DNA of 64,000 nucleotides from Amylostereum areolatum (Eukaryota; Basidiomycota; Agaricomycetes; Russulales; Stereaceae), in NCBI GenBank assembly GCA_012932865.1, contig SAXG01000004.1, forward strand, positions 310,001 to 374,000, given 5' to 3'. Below are positions 1 through 11,086 of the stretch, one piece after another. Position 1 is the stretch's first letter, and each line of letters opens with the position of its first letter. The notes beneath the pieces are model-generated. The model saw only the letters and a program-made list of their open reading frames with translations, had not been told where the DNA came from and did not search any database. A program made the position numbers and the translations under genes.

Positions 1-692
1 GCGAGAGAAAGGCCTGTGGGAGGAGGGTTTCAAAGGGGAATTTGTCGGATCAGGATGGGGAGAGGACGGTACGGTGTGATGCCATGGTGAGAGAACTGCG
101 TACAGGGTACGAGATGGACTACATGTGAGACATTCAGTGTTAGCGGCTAAGACTGTAGCGAAATACTCACCAACTGTAAGATGCGCTGGGTAACTCAATA
201 CTAGAGAAAAAGTGAAGGAGGAGGGGGAGGAGGAGGAGAATGTAACCCTAACCCGAAGCCGAGGAGGGAAAATGATGAACGCGTGACAGAAATAATGCGG
301 AAGGGCGCCATCGGTTGCCTGTTGCTTTTTCCTCCTCCCCATCGTCGCCCGGGGATTCCGCGCGTTCGCCTTGCTTTCCTTTGCCTGCCCACTTCCACCC
401 TGGACTCTTTCCCTAAACCCTCATGTTCTCTTGCTATCAATGTCACCAAAAAGTACCGTTACAGGTGTGTTTTCTGCCAATTTCCAACCCATGGTGGTCC
501 GGCTTCGAGCCCGGACTCGGGTCTCGGACGATCGTGCCAACATTCGCAACCGACGCCCTGACTCTCCTCGAGGCTGCCCACCCACCCGATCACTTCTTCA
601 TATCACCTTCTTCTCTCCTTTATCTCCTCTTCATCTACCCGCATATCCACTCACACCCTCTCTCAGTCGCCGCCTCCCACCAGACTCCCTCA
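1..692. other. Upstream region without a supported gene
   Basis: No open frame here has a recognisable domain or a convincing splice pattern. From about 300 onward the plus strand becomes strongly pyrimidine-rich (CT tracts). This is usual just upstream of fungal start codons and fits a promoter and 5' leader for the gene starting at 693. Confidence 0.5.
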
Positions 693-3526
693 ATGTCGCC
701 TCCTCACGCCTATACACTAGCCTTCTCCTCCTTCGACGAAGACGAAGACGTCGGCGACTTCGACATCTGCCCCATCTGCGAGGGCGAGTGCACCTGCAAC
801 AACACCTCTTCCACTCCTGTTCCACCTCCTCAGCCTCTCATCCGCTCTTCTTCCTCGCATCCCGCCCCCTCTCCTCACTTTCCTCCTCGCTCCCTCCACC
901 TTCGCCCCCCTAAAAATAAAATTAACCGTACCTCCCAATCTCCTCGCAAAAGCGCGTCTTCAGTCCTCCGCCCAAGCGTCTGCCTCTTCATCCAGACGCC
1001 CAAAACCAGATCCTCATCGACGCCCTCGTCCTCCCAAAACTGTCGTCCTTCCCCGAACGGCGGCCCACGCCGATGCGATCTCGCATTTCAAAAACTCACA
1101 AGGTGGCGGTGATCAAGTCCAAGGGCAAAGACACTGACCGGGAAGCCTCCCAAGCGCAAAGTCGCTCCAGGAAGCGACGACGAGTACCACCCCGCAGGCA
1201 GTGGCCCTTCCACTGTCCGTCGCGGGCCTGTTCAGCAGAACAACCACTTGGACGATGGTGAAGATGAAGAGGAGAACGGCGCGATCGACGAGCCTCGCCC
1301 AATCCACTTTCCTACCTTCCTTTCCGCCGTATCCTCCTCCTCCGCGGACGACAGTTCTGAGAGCTCCAGCTCCTCCGAGGAAGAGTCAGATCTCACCGAC
1401 TTTTCCGACTCATCCATCGAAGAGGAGGAGGAGTTCTTCATTCAGACGGACGAACAGCGTCAGCGTAGTCATGCACACGACAAGGCCCGAGTCAAACGTG
1501 AGCTCCTCGGCGAGAATGGCATGAAGTGGAAAGATCGCCGCAATACATGGGATATTCGCCCTCGTAAAAAGAGCGTCGGTCCCGACGACGATGACATGGA
1601 CGTCGACAGCGACGATACAGAAGACGACGGAGAAGAGGGCGACGAGGAGGAAGGTGGGATCGCGGACGATGACGATGAAGACTTAGATGGGGAAGATGAC
1701 GAGCACCCACGTCGGATGTATGCGGGCATAGCCACAGGCTGGTCCGAGGACGAGGATAGCTTTGACGCCGAACTTTTCTTCGCAGGCCTGTCCGATTCCG
1801 AGTCCGGTGCCGAGCAATGCGGCGAACCCAATGGCGACGCAACAGCAGACGAGGACGATCTCGATGAAGATGACAACATGCTGGACGCCGCTTTGCTTGC
1901 CGCCCAAGGTATCTTCGAGATCACCGAGAGCTGGGATGGTTCTGTTGTCTTCACGAACGGCCTCCAGGATGGACAAGGTCTGCTCAACTGGGACTTTGGA
2001 GACAGTGCCACGCAGCTCGATGACGCCTCTTCTTCTGACGACGGGGGTGACACGGACGTCCAAAGGTCTGATGAGATGGACGGCGATCAAAGCGACGACG
2101 ACGGCCTTCAGGAGGTTGAGAGCAACGATGGGAACACAACTGAGGAAGAGCTAGTAGACGAGAAGGGCCTTCCTACGGACCGTGCCATGCGTCTTTTCCG
2201 TCCACCGACAACGCCGCTCCCCTCCGTCAACCCTTTGTCGACCATGAGTGCAGTCATCCGCACGTCTCCCACGTCTGGCCAGACCAAACCTTGGAGTATC
2301 GAAGAAGAGGAAGAAGAAGGATCTCCGGGCTGTCCTGTGAGCAAGGTTGGCCCACGCCCCAAGGGCTTTGCTGGCGAGCGAATCAAACCCAGACTGCCGA
2401 ATATGGGCACCTTCGAAGCCTCGCAGAGTGACCTGCTGAGGAGGGCTGTTATCGATGGCTCTCGACCCCAGGATCTTCCTAGCCCGTTTCCTCCGAAGGC
2501 ACGTAAACGGAGAGCGTCCGAGTCTATTTCCAGTCGTAGCATCAGCAGAGTGAGTTGACTTTTGTACCGTTGCATGCACCATTGCTGACTATAGTCGCAG
2601 AGTCGTGACCGCTCTTTGTCCTTGTCCCAGAATTTTGCTCTGTCCCCCTTCGCCTTTAGGGACTCTGCCTACCTTCCTTACTCGCTGCGGAGGACCCCAC
2701 CCCAGCCTCATCCGGACTTCCACTCGCTGAACCTATTCGTCTTGATGACGTCCTTGATGCCTCGATGCTCGACTCCGACCCATTCGACGCGCCTCCAGAC
2801 ACCGAACTATCGTCCTGTGATATGCATGACGACGACGGTGGACGACTTCTCCAGAACCTCAGTCGATGGGACCGCGTACCCATGAACGCGTTCCGACGGA
2901 CGCGCGAGAGCGGCCTCATGAGCGACAGCGCGACCGAGTACGGGCACCTGATCCGCAGCAGCCCGTTTAGTGGCACGCTTTGGACACGCGATGAAGACAC
3001 AGACCACATCCCAAGCCCTACGGCCACTTCCAAAAGCAAGAAGGGGCGCAAGGGCAAGGGTCGTATGGACGTCATGATCTCGCCCGTGCTCCTTCCTGTG
3101 CGCGATCGCGATGGAGATCGTACGCCGACCGGTTTCAACACGTACACTCCCCCTTCCAAGGGCGGGCAGAGCCGCAAAGAAACTCGCCACGAGAAGATGT
3201 TGAAGCGGAAAGGCATGATGGGAGCTGCACCAGGCAAACGCCACCAGCAGCACTTCCATCACCATGGGCACCACCCCAACGTCCAAAGCTGGGCGCACGG
3301 GAGGCAGCGCCCAGCGCGGATTCTTCGGGGGGTCTGTTCCTCCGCTGAGCTTGTAACAGCCAGCCTTTTCAGTGTTCATCTCTATCGCACTCTTTCAAAC
3401 AAACCCGTCGTCGTCGCTGTTGTCCCAGCGATCTCTCCTTTCTTGCAGTGTCCTCGTGGAACATCTCAGCATTTTCCCCTTTGGCTTTACCGCTCTGCTC
3501 CTCACGCACCCGCGACCTTTTTATAA
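693..3526 (+). CDS. Conserved acidic, probably nuclear protein of unknown function
   Basis: The N-terminus carries a Cys cluster, CPICEGECTC, at about residues 25-35. It is followed by a basic, Pro-rich stretch including LKIKLTVPP and RRPRPPK, the latter resembling an AT-hook. A long Asp/Glu/Ser-rich region follows (about 1248-2170), then a basic C-terminal part with RDRDGDRTPTGFNTYTPPS and a His-rich tail. A GT-AG intron at 2550-2659 joins the acidic exon to the last exon in frame. Between about 840 and 1150 the coding signal moves through three frames (LKIKL in one, KVAVIKSKGKDTD in the next, KRKVAPGSDDEY in the third) without good splice sites. This suggests two or three single-base insertions, so the N-terminal model is provisional. 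The layout resembles an uncharacterised basidiomycete family. The charge pattern suggests a chromatin or nucleic-acid role, but that is inference only. Confidence 0.7.
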
Positions 3527-4090
3527 TATATCATGCGCATATCCTGTCTTATCTGCCCCCTCCCCTCCCCTCTCACTCGTAATATTATTGTTTCCATTCC
3601 CCTCTCGGTCTCCAATCACTTCCCCCCTGCATCCCCCACCAATTGTTGTCTGTCACTCCATCCCACTCCTTCTCATTTCCCTACTTCTTCTCTCTTTCCT
3701 TGGTGCTTCTTGTTGATATGACTTACGACATTTTTGTGTTCGAATTCACTGTATCCATGCCTGTCCCGTTACGACCTTTCGACCTTCCTCCCCCTCCTAC
3801 TTTCCTTGTCTTTGTACCCCGGCTTTGCTTCCGTTGTAAAAATGGATGTATGCTAAATGCGTACGCAGTCCCACTGTATGAAATGCAATGTTTTTCTCTC
3901 TTTTGGTTGCCATTGATATTCACTGTTCAGAACCAGGTTTCCTTTCAACTCATTTGAGAATTTTCACGTGACCACATATTGAAAGACGCGTTCGATCTTC
4001 GAGATTGTTTCAGTCCACCACCATCTTCTCCGTCAATTCTGCATCTGTGCCTCCTCGTCGTAACAGAACCTCAAGGCATATTACAGTGCC
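3527..4090. other. Intergenic region, 3' and 5' flanks
   Basis: This stretch is T- and C-rich and has no supported gene. It probably holds the 3' untranslated region of the upstream gene and the short promoter of the Hsk3 gene. No other structure is seen. Confidence 0.5.
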
Positions 4091-4483
4091 ATGAACACAC
4101 AGTCCGTGACGAATGCAACGTTGACGAAAGAGCGTCGCTACGCCCAACTCGCGAGCAGTCTCTCGCGGCTCTCGCAAGCGGTTGGACACACCGCCGATCT
4201 GTTCGAAGCGTTGCAGGTTGATCTGGAGGCAATGAAGACGTTGACGGGGACCCATGCTGCGCAGTGAGTGGTTGTTGGACTTAGGAGGGTCATACAGCCA
4301 GACTAGTTGTGTGTGCGAGTGGCGTTATGTCTTTCCGTATACGCATTCGCTTTTCGTGCTTGGCTTTGAAAGAGAACTGCTGAACTGCTTACTGATCATT
4401 ACACATCAACCAGGTTCATAGCTGTTTCCGCTCAGCCTGAGCTTAACCCACAGGTGGACGATTTGGCGGATGAAGCACAGTGA
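4091..4483 (+). CDS. HSK3: DASH complex subunit Hsk3
   Basis: Two exons, 4091-4263 and 4414-4483, join across an intron with GTGAGT donor and CCAG acceptor to give a protein of about 80 residues. The opening TLTKERRYAQLASSLSRL and the later HAAQFIAVSAQ match the fungal Hsk3 pattern, in which a KER/KQR start leads into a helix and a conserved G-H-A-x-F/M-A segment. Hsk3 is a small helical subunit of the DASH (Dam1) ring, which couples kinetochores to spindle microtubules in fungi. The whole protein reads as one amphipathic coiled coil. The first exon is complete from its ATG and the second ends with a clear TGA. Its small size and intron make it easy for gene callers to miss. Confidence 0.82.
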
Positions 4484-5312
4484 TATGGACACTACCCCAA
4501 GTGCGAATATAGTCTATTATCGGACCGATCCCCATCTTACCGTAAAAGCAGCTGTCCTGATATTTCTCCGAGCATGTGGGGGATCGCACAACCTGATTCA
4601 GGATAGAAAGTGGCTACATGTAAGTGTCCTAGCCTGGGTGTTCGTCTTTGTCTCAGTGTATGCATGCTACAGTCCAAGACTCGCCCGGATACCATACGTC
4701 GACGAGAAGGACGGAACTACCACCGTAGTCCCCTGGGAGCCAGCGTCATAGGTTGCACAATATGTCCTGCAAATCCGTTGGAATCCTAGTACGGCATACT
4801 ACGGCTCACCCCGATGGCAGTGCCCTGCACCTCCGCTATTCGAGATGCTATCGCATCTAAGTACCCCGGTTCATTCTATACATTGTCCAATTGGACCCGC
4901 TCGTGTCACACACTGCAGCACACAATGTGTACACCGTCTTTTGTGGATGCGCCTGAGATACACTTCAGAGGGTGCACGACTATCGGTGGTCCAGTTTTAT
5001 CAACGTCATATCGGTCGAATACCGAGTCCGACGATACCCTAGGTAGTAAGCTTCCGCGCTTCACTGGCACACGCTTTGTTCGCAACAAGCCTGTCTGCAT
5101 TTTGATGTACTTGTGGTAGAGACCGGCTGAAGGAATGGTTTAGTCGTGAAGTTTTGACCGTTGACTGTTGGGGGACTAAGAATATGGAAGCAATTCAATC
5201 AAGCTTCTGCACTTCAAGGCGGCAACATCTGGCAACGTAGTTAGACAGGCGCTTATAGTACAATCAAACTTGCGGGTGACTCAACGCGATCGCTTCTTCC
5301 TGCCCTTCAGCT
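4484..5312. other. Intergenic region
   Basis: Short open frames occur, none with a known domain or plausible splicing. Composition is more AT-rich than the flanking genes. No repeat or RNA gene was seen. Confidence 0.5.
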
Positions 5313-6567
5313 ATGAGTGAATCTTGCGACACGACTAATTCTGGCTTCCCTGGTCCATCGACTGAAGGCAATCGTGTGGGCCTCACGCTTTCGTCGCAAG
5401 AGCCTACCAACACAGCTCCTTCAAACGACCCTTCAGGCCACATTGACGATCAGGCTGGTCAGGTCGTACTCATTCTCGTCGGCCTCGTCGGCTCCGGAAA
5501 GGTGGATAAACAGAACCTATCTTCCTGGTTTTATTTGATTTGATTGAACATCCCCTCCCCGCCAGTCTACGTTCGCGGAAGCTCTTCAACGACACCGCCC
5601 ACATTATATCAGGTGCAGCCAGGACGAACTTGGAAAGCGGCCTTACGTAGAGAACCTCGTCAGACGTTCCCTCCACGAGGGTCACTCTGTCTGCGTGGAC
5701 AGGACAAATCTAGATGCAACGTGAGCCCTCAAGCTGCCATCGCCACACTGGTATGTCTTTCTGACGGAGTGGATTCACGCGTTGTCCATCCAGTCAGCGA
5801 TCGCACTGGCTGAGCATATCCCACGAATTCCCGGGTGTCGTGGCCTGGATCATTTTCTTTGATACGCCGTACAGCGTGAGCGTTACCCCTCACAGTTTCC
5901 TCCCCGAAACATTATATATAATCAACTCCATAGGTCTGCGTAGAACGTATACGTAACCGTCAGTGCTGTCTTACAACGTTGCCGCATACCACATACTGAA
6001 TCCAGACTCCGTATCGGATCTATAGGTCGCGGCCACCCCACAATCACCAATGCAGAAGACGGGCTACGTATACTCTCCCGATTTGCATCCTCGTTCGAAC
6101 CACCACAGCCCCGCGAAGGTTACCAGCGTCTTCTCACAGTGACTCCGGCACAGCACCCACACGCTGAATACAGCCGCGAGGATGTCCTCTCCATCCTCCA
6201 GCGCACGCGCGATTCTCCACCTGTGGTATTCTCCGAAATGCCGATGCAAACGCCTATAACACATTACCTCCGTGGACAAGCCCACACGTCATTCGGACGA
6301 GGCCAGGAGGGGCGCGGGAGGGTATCTTCCAGCGGGGGATTTCGTGGACGGGGGTTTGGAGCGTCAGGACCTTCTCATGGACCGTGGCGAAGCGCATCCA
6401 GTACGTATGGAAGGCAACCCGGACACCCGCCCCACTCCGAAGGTTCCTACAACCGTGGCGGCGCGTACAGTCCCCGTGGCCAGTGGAGGGGAGGCCGAGG
6501 AGGGACATCTGATGGTCAGAGCTGGCGAGGATCGGGTCTTCCGCGGGATCCCTTCGCGCCAGGATGA
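5313..6567 (+). CDS. P-loop kinase-like protein with Gly/Arg-rich C-terminal tail
   Basis: Five exons (5313-5501, 5566-5720, 5794-5875, 5934-5952, 6026-6567) assemble in frame. The Walker A motif GLVGSGKST spans the first splice junction at about residue 60. It is followed by RCSQDELGKR, CVDRTNLDATQRSHWL and VVAWIIFFDTPYS, the order found in AAA_33 / polynucleotide-kinase-type P-loop proteins. The DRTN and DTP segments belong to the nucleotide-binding core of that group. The last roughly 130 residues are low-complexity and rich in Gly, Arg and Ser (GRGQEGRGR, FRGRGFG, WRGGRGG), typical of RGG RNA-binding tails. The kinase fold and the RGG tail together suggest phosphate transfer on RNA or DNA, but the substrate is not known. 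Exon 4 is only 19 bp. The downstream gene is convergent, 313 bp away. Confidence 0.78.
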
Positions 6568-6880
6568 CTAGATCGGCTATAATCAGTAGTTCGTAGTATA
6601 CACAAGCCATGTTTGTCCAGGTGAAAACTATTGAGCCTGTAATCCCGCTCATTGCCGCAAGGATTTCGACCTTCGAAGACGAAGGAGGCAGGCCCTCGCT
6701 GGACCCGATCGCGACGGAACGCTTTCGGATGTTTATCGTTCAATACATCTTTAGGTACGAAGATGAAGAAGAGGTGCAAGACAATAAGAGCGCCCCTATC
6801 TTGTCCGCTGGAAGATTCGGCCAGAGCACACATGGTGAAATACCGTCGCCCGCCTCATTTACCCGAAGGTACCGAACGCT
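6568..6880. other. Short convergent intergenic region
   Basis: This 313 bp gap separates two convergent genes and should hold both 3' ends. No coding signal was found that fits either neighbour. Confidence 0.4.
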
Positions 6881-8003
6881 TTATGAGGAATCCGAGTTGG
6901 ACTGGTTGGCGGCTTCCTGCTTTTGCATGCGCTTGCCCAATATCTTGGCGCTGACCTAGTAAAACGAAAGAGGTAAAAATTGTTATGTGTACCCCAAGGA
7001 ACACGACCAACATTTCTGATGTGCATCGCTGCTCTTTCGACGCCGTATTCTTCGCTGCGTTTATAGTAGTGTAGAGCGTCCTCCAAGCGGCCGCCTGCGA
7101 GAGGGAATGTGGTCAGCGGGAATGCGCGCCGTATGTTCCAGCTGAAGTTGCGTACATGCTTCAAGAACCGCGGCAAGGTTAAAGGCAATCTCCGGCTCCT
7201 CGGGGGCGAGAGAGGCGGCGATTCTGTAGGTTCGAAACTACGTCAGTGGACAATGATTTCACGACCGAACATGGTCTTACTGAAGGTGTTGAAGAGCCAA
7301 ATCTGGTCGAGCTACTGGTGACATAATGTAGGCACTTGCCAGGTCTATATGCCGATGAGAACCTTGCGAGAAATTGGTACAACTACTTCTACACACTGGT
7401 GTGCGCGTCTGCGCTGGAAGGTTGGAGGTCGATGGACTCCTTCCACGCATCAATAGCTTCATCGAATTCCTCTGATGTAGGACACCTTGAGTATAAACGA
7501 CGTAAAAGCGCAGATAAAACGCACTAAGGTGATAGTGGGTGACTCCAAGATTAAAGAGGGAGCTGGCGTTACGTTTTATTTCAACGCTTCGCAGGTAAAG
7601 TTGTTTGGCCTCGTGAACGTCGCCCTCTTCGAGCTTCTGGGTGCCTTGTTCAAGACATTGCAGGGCTTCCACTTCGGCAGGGTCAGAGGCCGTAGAATGG
7701 GGCGTCGTAGAAGTAGCCCAACCTGAAATAGAAAACAATTAGAACTTGACGTCGTCGAGGAGTGAACCGATTGGAATAAATCTCACGTCTTGTGCTCGGC
7801 GAAACACTGCCTCGAGCCGGACTGTGGGGAGTCCATTTTGAGGACGACCTTGAGTGGTGCTGCGCAGACAAGTCATAGAGAGTACGCTGGAGACGCGGGG
7901 TATTGGTCAGGCTCGAGAATGGACATGAGCGGGCGATGGAAGTGGACGCGAAGTTTCGCGCGAAGGATCGCGGAACGGTCCGACAGAGACTGTTCATGGG
8001 CAC
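6881..8003 (-). CDS. Mitochondrial TPR-repeat protein
   Basis: Six or more exons on the minus strand join in frame. The N-terminus (MNSLCRTVPRSFARNF) is rich in Arg and Ser and has no acidic residues, as in mitochondrial presequences. TPR units follow: EALQCLEQGTQKLEEGD, then SSLFNLGVTHYHLKEFDEA, then ADAHTNLASAYIMSPVAR, then AFNLAAVLEAC and GRLEDALHYYKRSEEYGVE. The protein ends VSAKILGKRMQKQ plus a polar tail. Two possible starts lie two codons apart at 8003 and 7997. TPR proteins are binding scaffolds; the partner is unknown. The gene is divergent from TIM23, with 339 bp between the starts, so the two may share a promoter. All splice junctions read cleanly. Confidence 0.8.
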
Positions 8004-8342
8004 GTAGACAATAGCTCGGTTGTAAGGAGGCCTGAGAGCGGTCGGTAGGTCCAGCAGCGGTTGGCAAACGCCAGGAGTGTGAGTTCAAAGTTAACTTGCC
8101 ACTTGCGCTGGCACCCCGGTTTCTGGATGACCAATAACCAACAATGTTTTATGAACGAAATGAAAGCCATTCCATCACATATAGGACGTAGTTTGTCACT
8201 GAATATCATGCCGCGTTGACAGTCCGCCTTACTCCGCCTCAAAAATTGACACGTTACGCGCCGACGGACTTCGAGTTCGTCGTTGTGCTCGTCGACTTCA
8301 TATTCACCTCCCGACTTCTATCGTATCCTTCTCGGTCTCCTA
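8004..8342. promoter_or_regulatory. Shared promoter region between TPR gene and TIM23
   Basis: A divergent gap of 339 bp between two predicted mitochondrial protein genes. Both promoters must lie here unless there are long overlapping leaders. CT-rich sequence precedes the TIM23 start. No specific factor site is claimed. Confidence 0.45.
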
Positions 8343-9241
8343 ATGTCGTCCTCATCGACTTCTCAAAATCAGGCCACGTCCTCTCAGGACCCTACCGCCT
8401 TTCTCAAGCAAGCAGAATTCTCTACACGCGACGCGCCAGGTGCACCCATGCCTGAGTCTGTCACCGCGTCGGACCTTCTTCTGGGCGCGTATGACCCCGC
8501 AAAACTGCACCCACTCGCTGGTCTTGGTGACCAGGTCGATTACCTGCTGCTTGAAGATGATAAGCTAAGGGATCTTCCGGGCTCAGAAACTGCCATCCCG
8601 TCTAGGGGTTGGAGCGATGATCTGTGCTACGGCACAGGGACTATGTATCTCGGTGGTATGTCATCTATCCGCTTTTCTCCCTCTCTCCTTCGCGGCTTCT
8701 CGCCTCCCCTCCGCGCCCCGTCGCTCGCACCTTATCTTCTCGTCTTATTGTCTTTGCAACTCATCACATGTCACCCCACATTCCGTAGGTCTGGCCCTCG
8801 GCGGTGCGTGGGGCCTTCGTGAAGGTGCCCGCCGTCCACTGGCGGTGTCCAACTCCCGACTCCGAATCAACAGCGTTCTCAACTCTGTGACACGCAGGGG
8901 CACTTTCTTGGGCAACTCGGCCGGTGTTTTGGGTCGGTCTCTTACCCCATTCCCAGTCTTTTTGTTTTCTCTGAGCGCTTGACCAATAGCACTCGCATAC
9001 AACGGTATCAATTCCACCATCGATGGTGTGCGGGGCAAACATGACGCATTGGGAAGTATGGCGGCAGGCGCAATTACAGGTGCTCTGTATAAGTCGACCG
9101 GTGCGCAATTATATACCTATCCGGTCGCTGTTTATCTCACAACGCGTCTTTCATCCAGCTGGCGTGAAGCCTGCCTTGGCCGCAGCAACAGTCGTATCTG
9201 GTCTGGCTGGAGCATGGAGCTACGTGAAGAGACACGTTTGA
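8343..9241 (+). CDS. TIM23: Mitochondrial inner membrane translocase subunit Tim23
   Basis: Four exons (8343-8655, 8789-8932, 8990-9100, 9159-9241) give 216 residues. The N-terminal half contains LHPLAGLGDQVDYLLLEDD, the intermembrane-space segment of Tim23, then DDLCYGTGTMYLGG leading into the Tim17/22/23 membrane domain. Conserved membrane pieces are LNSVTRRGTFLGNSAGVL, GKHDALGSMAAGAITGALY and the closing AWSYVKRHV. Tim23 forms the presequence translocase channel in the inner membrane. All junctions are standard GT-AG and in frame. Its length matches fungal Tim23. Confidence 0.95.
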
Positions 9242-9642
9242 GTACCTTATATCCTATGTAATATCGTGGATTCCCTATCGCACTTCATCACCTCCCTTCA
9301 TGTCGATGCACCCTCTCGCCACGTCCCACGCCCTTGCCCACTCCGGACTTCGAAGAGGTTTAAGCAGTTTATACAGGCTCACCCGTCCCGGTTACTTCGG
9401 GAAAATAGGCGCGAGCGCGGCATGTACAGCGGTCAGATTCTCCATGACCATACCCCATCAAACTCTGGGATTCTCGTGGCCCTCTCGGTGTTCGCCCCTT
9501 GCTTCTAACGCAATTCGTATATATGTGGCACCCGCTGGTTTTTTTTCAATCAAGGCCCTGGCCCTTTCACGCGAGCTTCCGACCGCTTGCTCCCATGCTC
9601 TTCTGTTGATTCTTGTCGTCTAACCCGGTGGCCACACTTGCT
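9242..9642. other. Intergenic region
   Basis: There is no supported gene. A run of eight T occurs near 9539. This presumably carries the TIM23 3' end and the velvet gene promoter. Confidence 0.4.
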
Positions 9643-11086
9643 ATGTCCACCAGCTCCGAGAAGTCAACGTCCCCAATCTCACCAACCCAAGAATCACCTG
9701 CTAGTTCTATCCGGGGAGTGAGCCAGAACTCTCCGAACCTCCTTTCACGTCTCCAGGTATAGTCTCTGCCAATAGCCCGTGCTTCGTGCACAGTAGTCGT
9801 GATTGAACTACCGTATAGGCGCCTTCTCGTGGGGAGATTCCGCCGTCTTCGAGTTCGCGCATACTCCCCCCGATCGGACCCGTGGCCAACGTACCACACA
9901 CAACTCTTAACGCTCAATTGCCCGTCCGCTCAAGACCCCTAACGCATGCGCCGTATCCAGTAGGTGACTTGACTTACCAGGACTGGTTCGGAATTCATCG
10001 TAGCCCTTAGCCTGCGGCCGACTCACCACCCGAATCGGAAGCGGATTTCATGCGAAGCAATCGCCCAACATCGTCTCAGGCATCAAGTAGCTCTCGTCAT
10101 TTTCCTGGCTCTCTCGTTACGCCATCCTGGGACAGACAGCCATCTCGCGTATATGACACTTCGCCACAGACATATTCTCCGCTCCTACTCCGCAATCCTT
10201 CTATTCCTACGCATGCTGGAGGAGTCGTGGGGTAAGCGATACTTTCCGCTTCGGAGTCGGACTTATTCCTGACAGCAAGTGACGCCTATTTTTTGAAGGC
10301 ACCTGTCATACCATCTACAGATTGTTCAGCAACCACAAATCGCCGCTGAATGTGGCGATGCGGTTTTGTCGCGTCTCCCTCTCGCTCCACCTCTCATCGT
10401 TCAGCTTGTCATATACGACGATAAAGGTCGATCGCTCGACATTGAGTAAGCTCCACTACCTGCGGGCAATCGAAAACAAGTGTCCACCTGATCTCCCCCC
10501 TTCATCATAGTGCCATACGCAGTCTTCCCGATATGCCCTTCTTCATCGCTCATCTCAGCCTGTACACCTCAGACGGCATGCACGAACTGGATGCGGCTGG
10601 TTCCACCGAAAACGCCCACTTTCCGCCCGATCGGCTATTATACGGCAGTATCGTGTCCTCGCCGCAAGACCTGCAGAATCTGCAAGGCTCAAAGGGAATG
10701 TACTTTCTTTTTCCGGACGTGAGCGTGCGTCGCCAAGGTCAATACTCGCTCCGCGTAAAGCTCGTCAGGGTGTCAACGTAAATCCGGCCCCACTGTCCTG
10801 GATTCTCTTGATCATTTTTCTCGTCCCGTTTCCAGCATGGACCCCACGGGGGTTGTAAATACAAGCCAGCGCAGCGAAGTCCTTGCAGAGACTCGCACTT
10901 TGCCTTTCAATGTCTGGCCCCGTCAGGCCTACGTTGCGCCGCGTAAGCTCTTCCCCTTTGGTGTCAAGTGTGGTATTGACAACGCCCACAGCGCAAACCC
11001 CGCTAACGGAATATTTTCTGCAACAAGGGGCCCGAATGTATGCGTTTGCTTCCAGACCTGCGCGATTACCTAGCACTTTCTATTGA
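9643..11086 (+). CDS. Velvet-domain developmental regulator
   Basis: Seven exons assemble, starting with 9643-9756. The first ~110 residues are Ser/Pro-rich and disordered. The velvet domain then begins with YHLQIVQQPQIAAECGDAV and continues with PPLIVQLVIYDDKGRSLD, IAHLSLYTSDG, GMYFLFPDVSVRRQGQYSL, DPTGVVNTSQRSEVLAETRT and QQGARMYAFASRP. This is the order of strands in VosA/VelB-type velvet proteins, and the gene ends just after the domain. Velvet proteins are fungal DNA-binding regulators with a Rel-like fold that pair to control sporulation, light response and secondary metabolism. The sequence lacks the long insert typical of VelB, so it looks closer to VosA or a basidiomycete short velvet. 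The sub-family cannot be settled by eye. Every intron junction keeps the frame. Confidence 0.85.

Noticed and set aside
371..913. 180-codon Arg-rich frame overlapping the first gene
   Set aside because: A shadow frame of CT/CG-rich sequence; it competes with the frame carrying the CPICEGECTC motif and has no domain.
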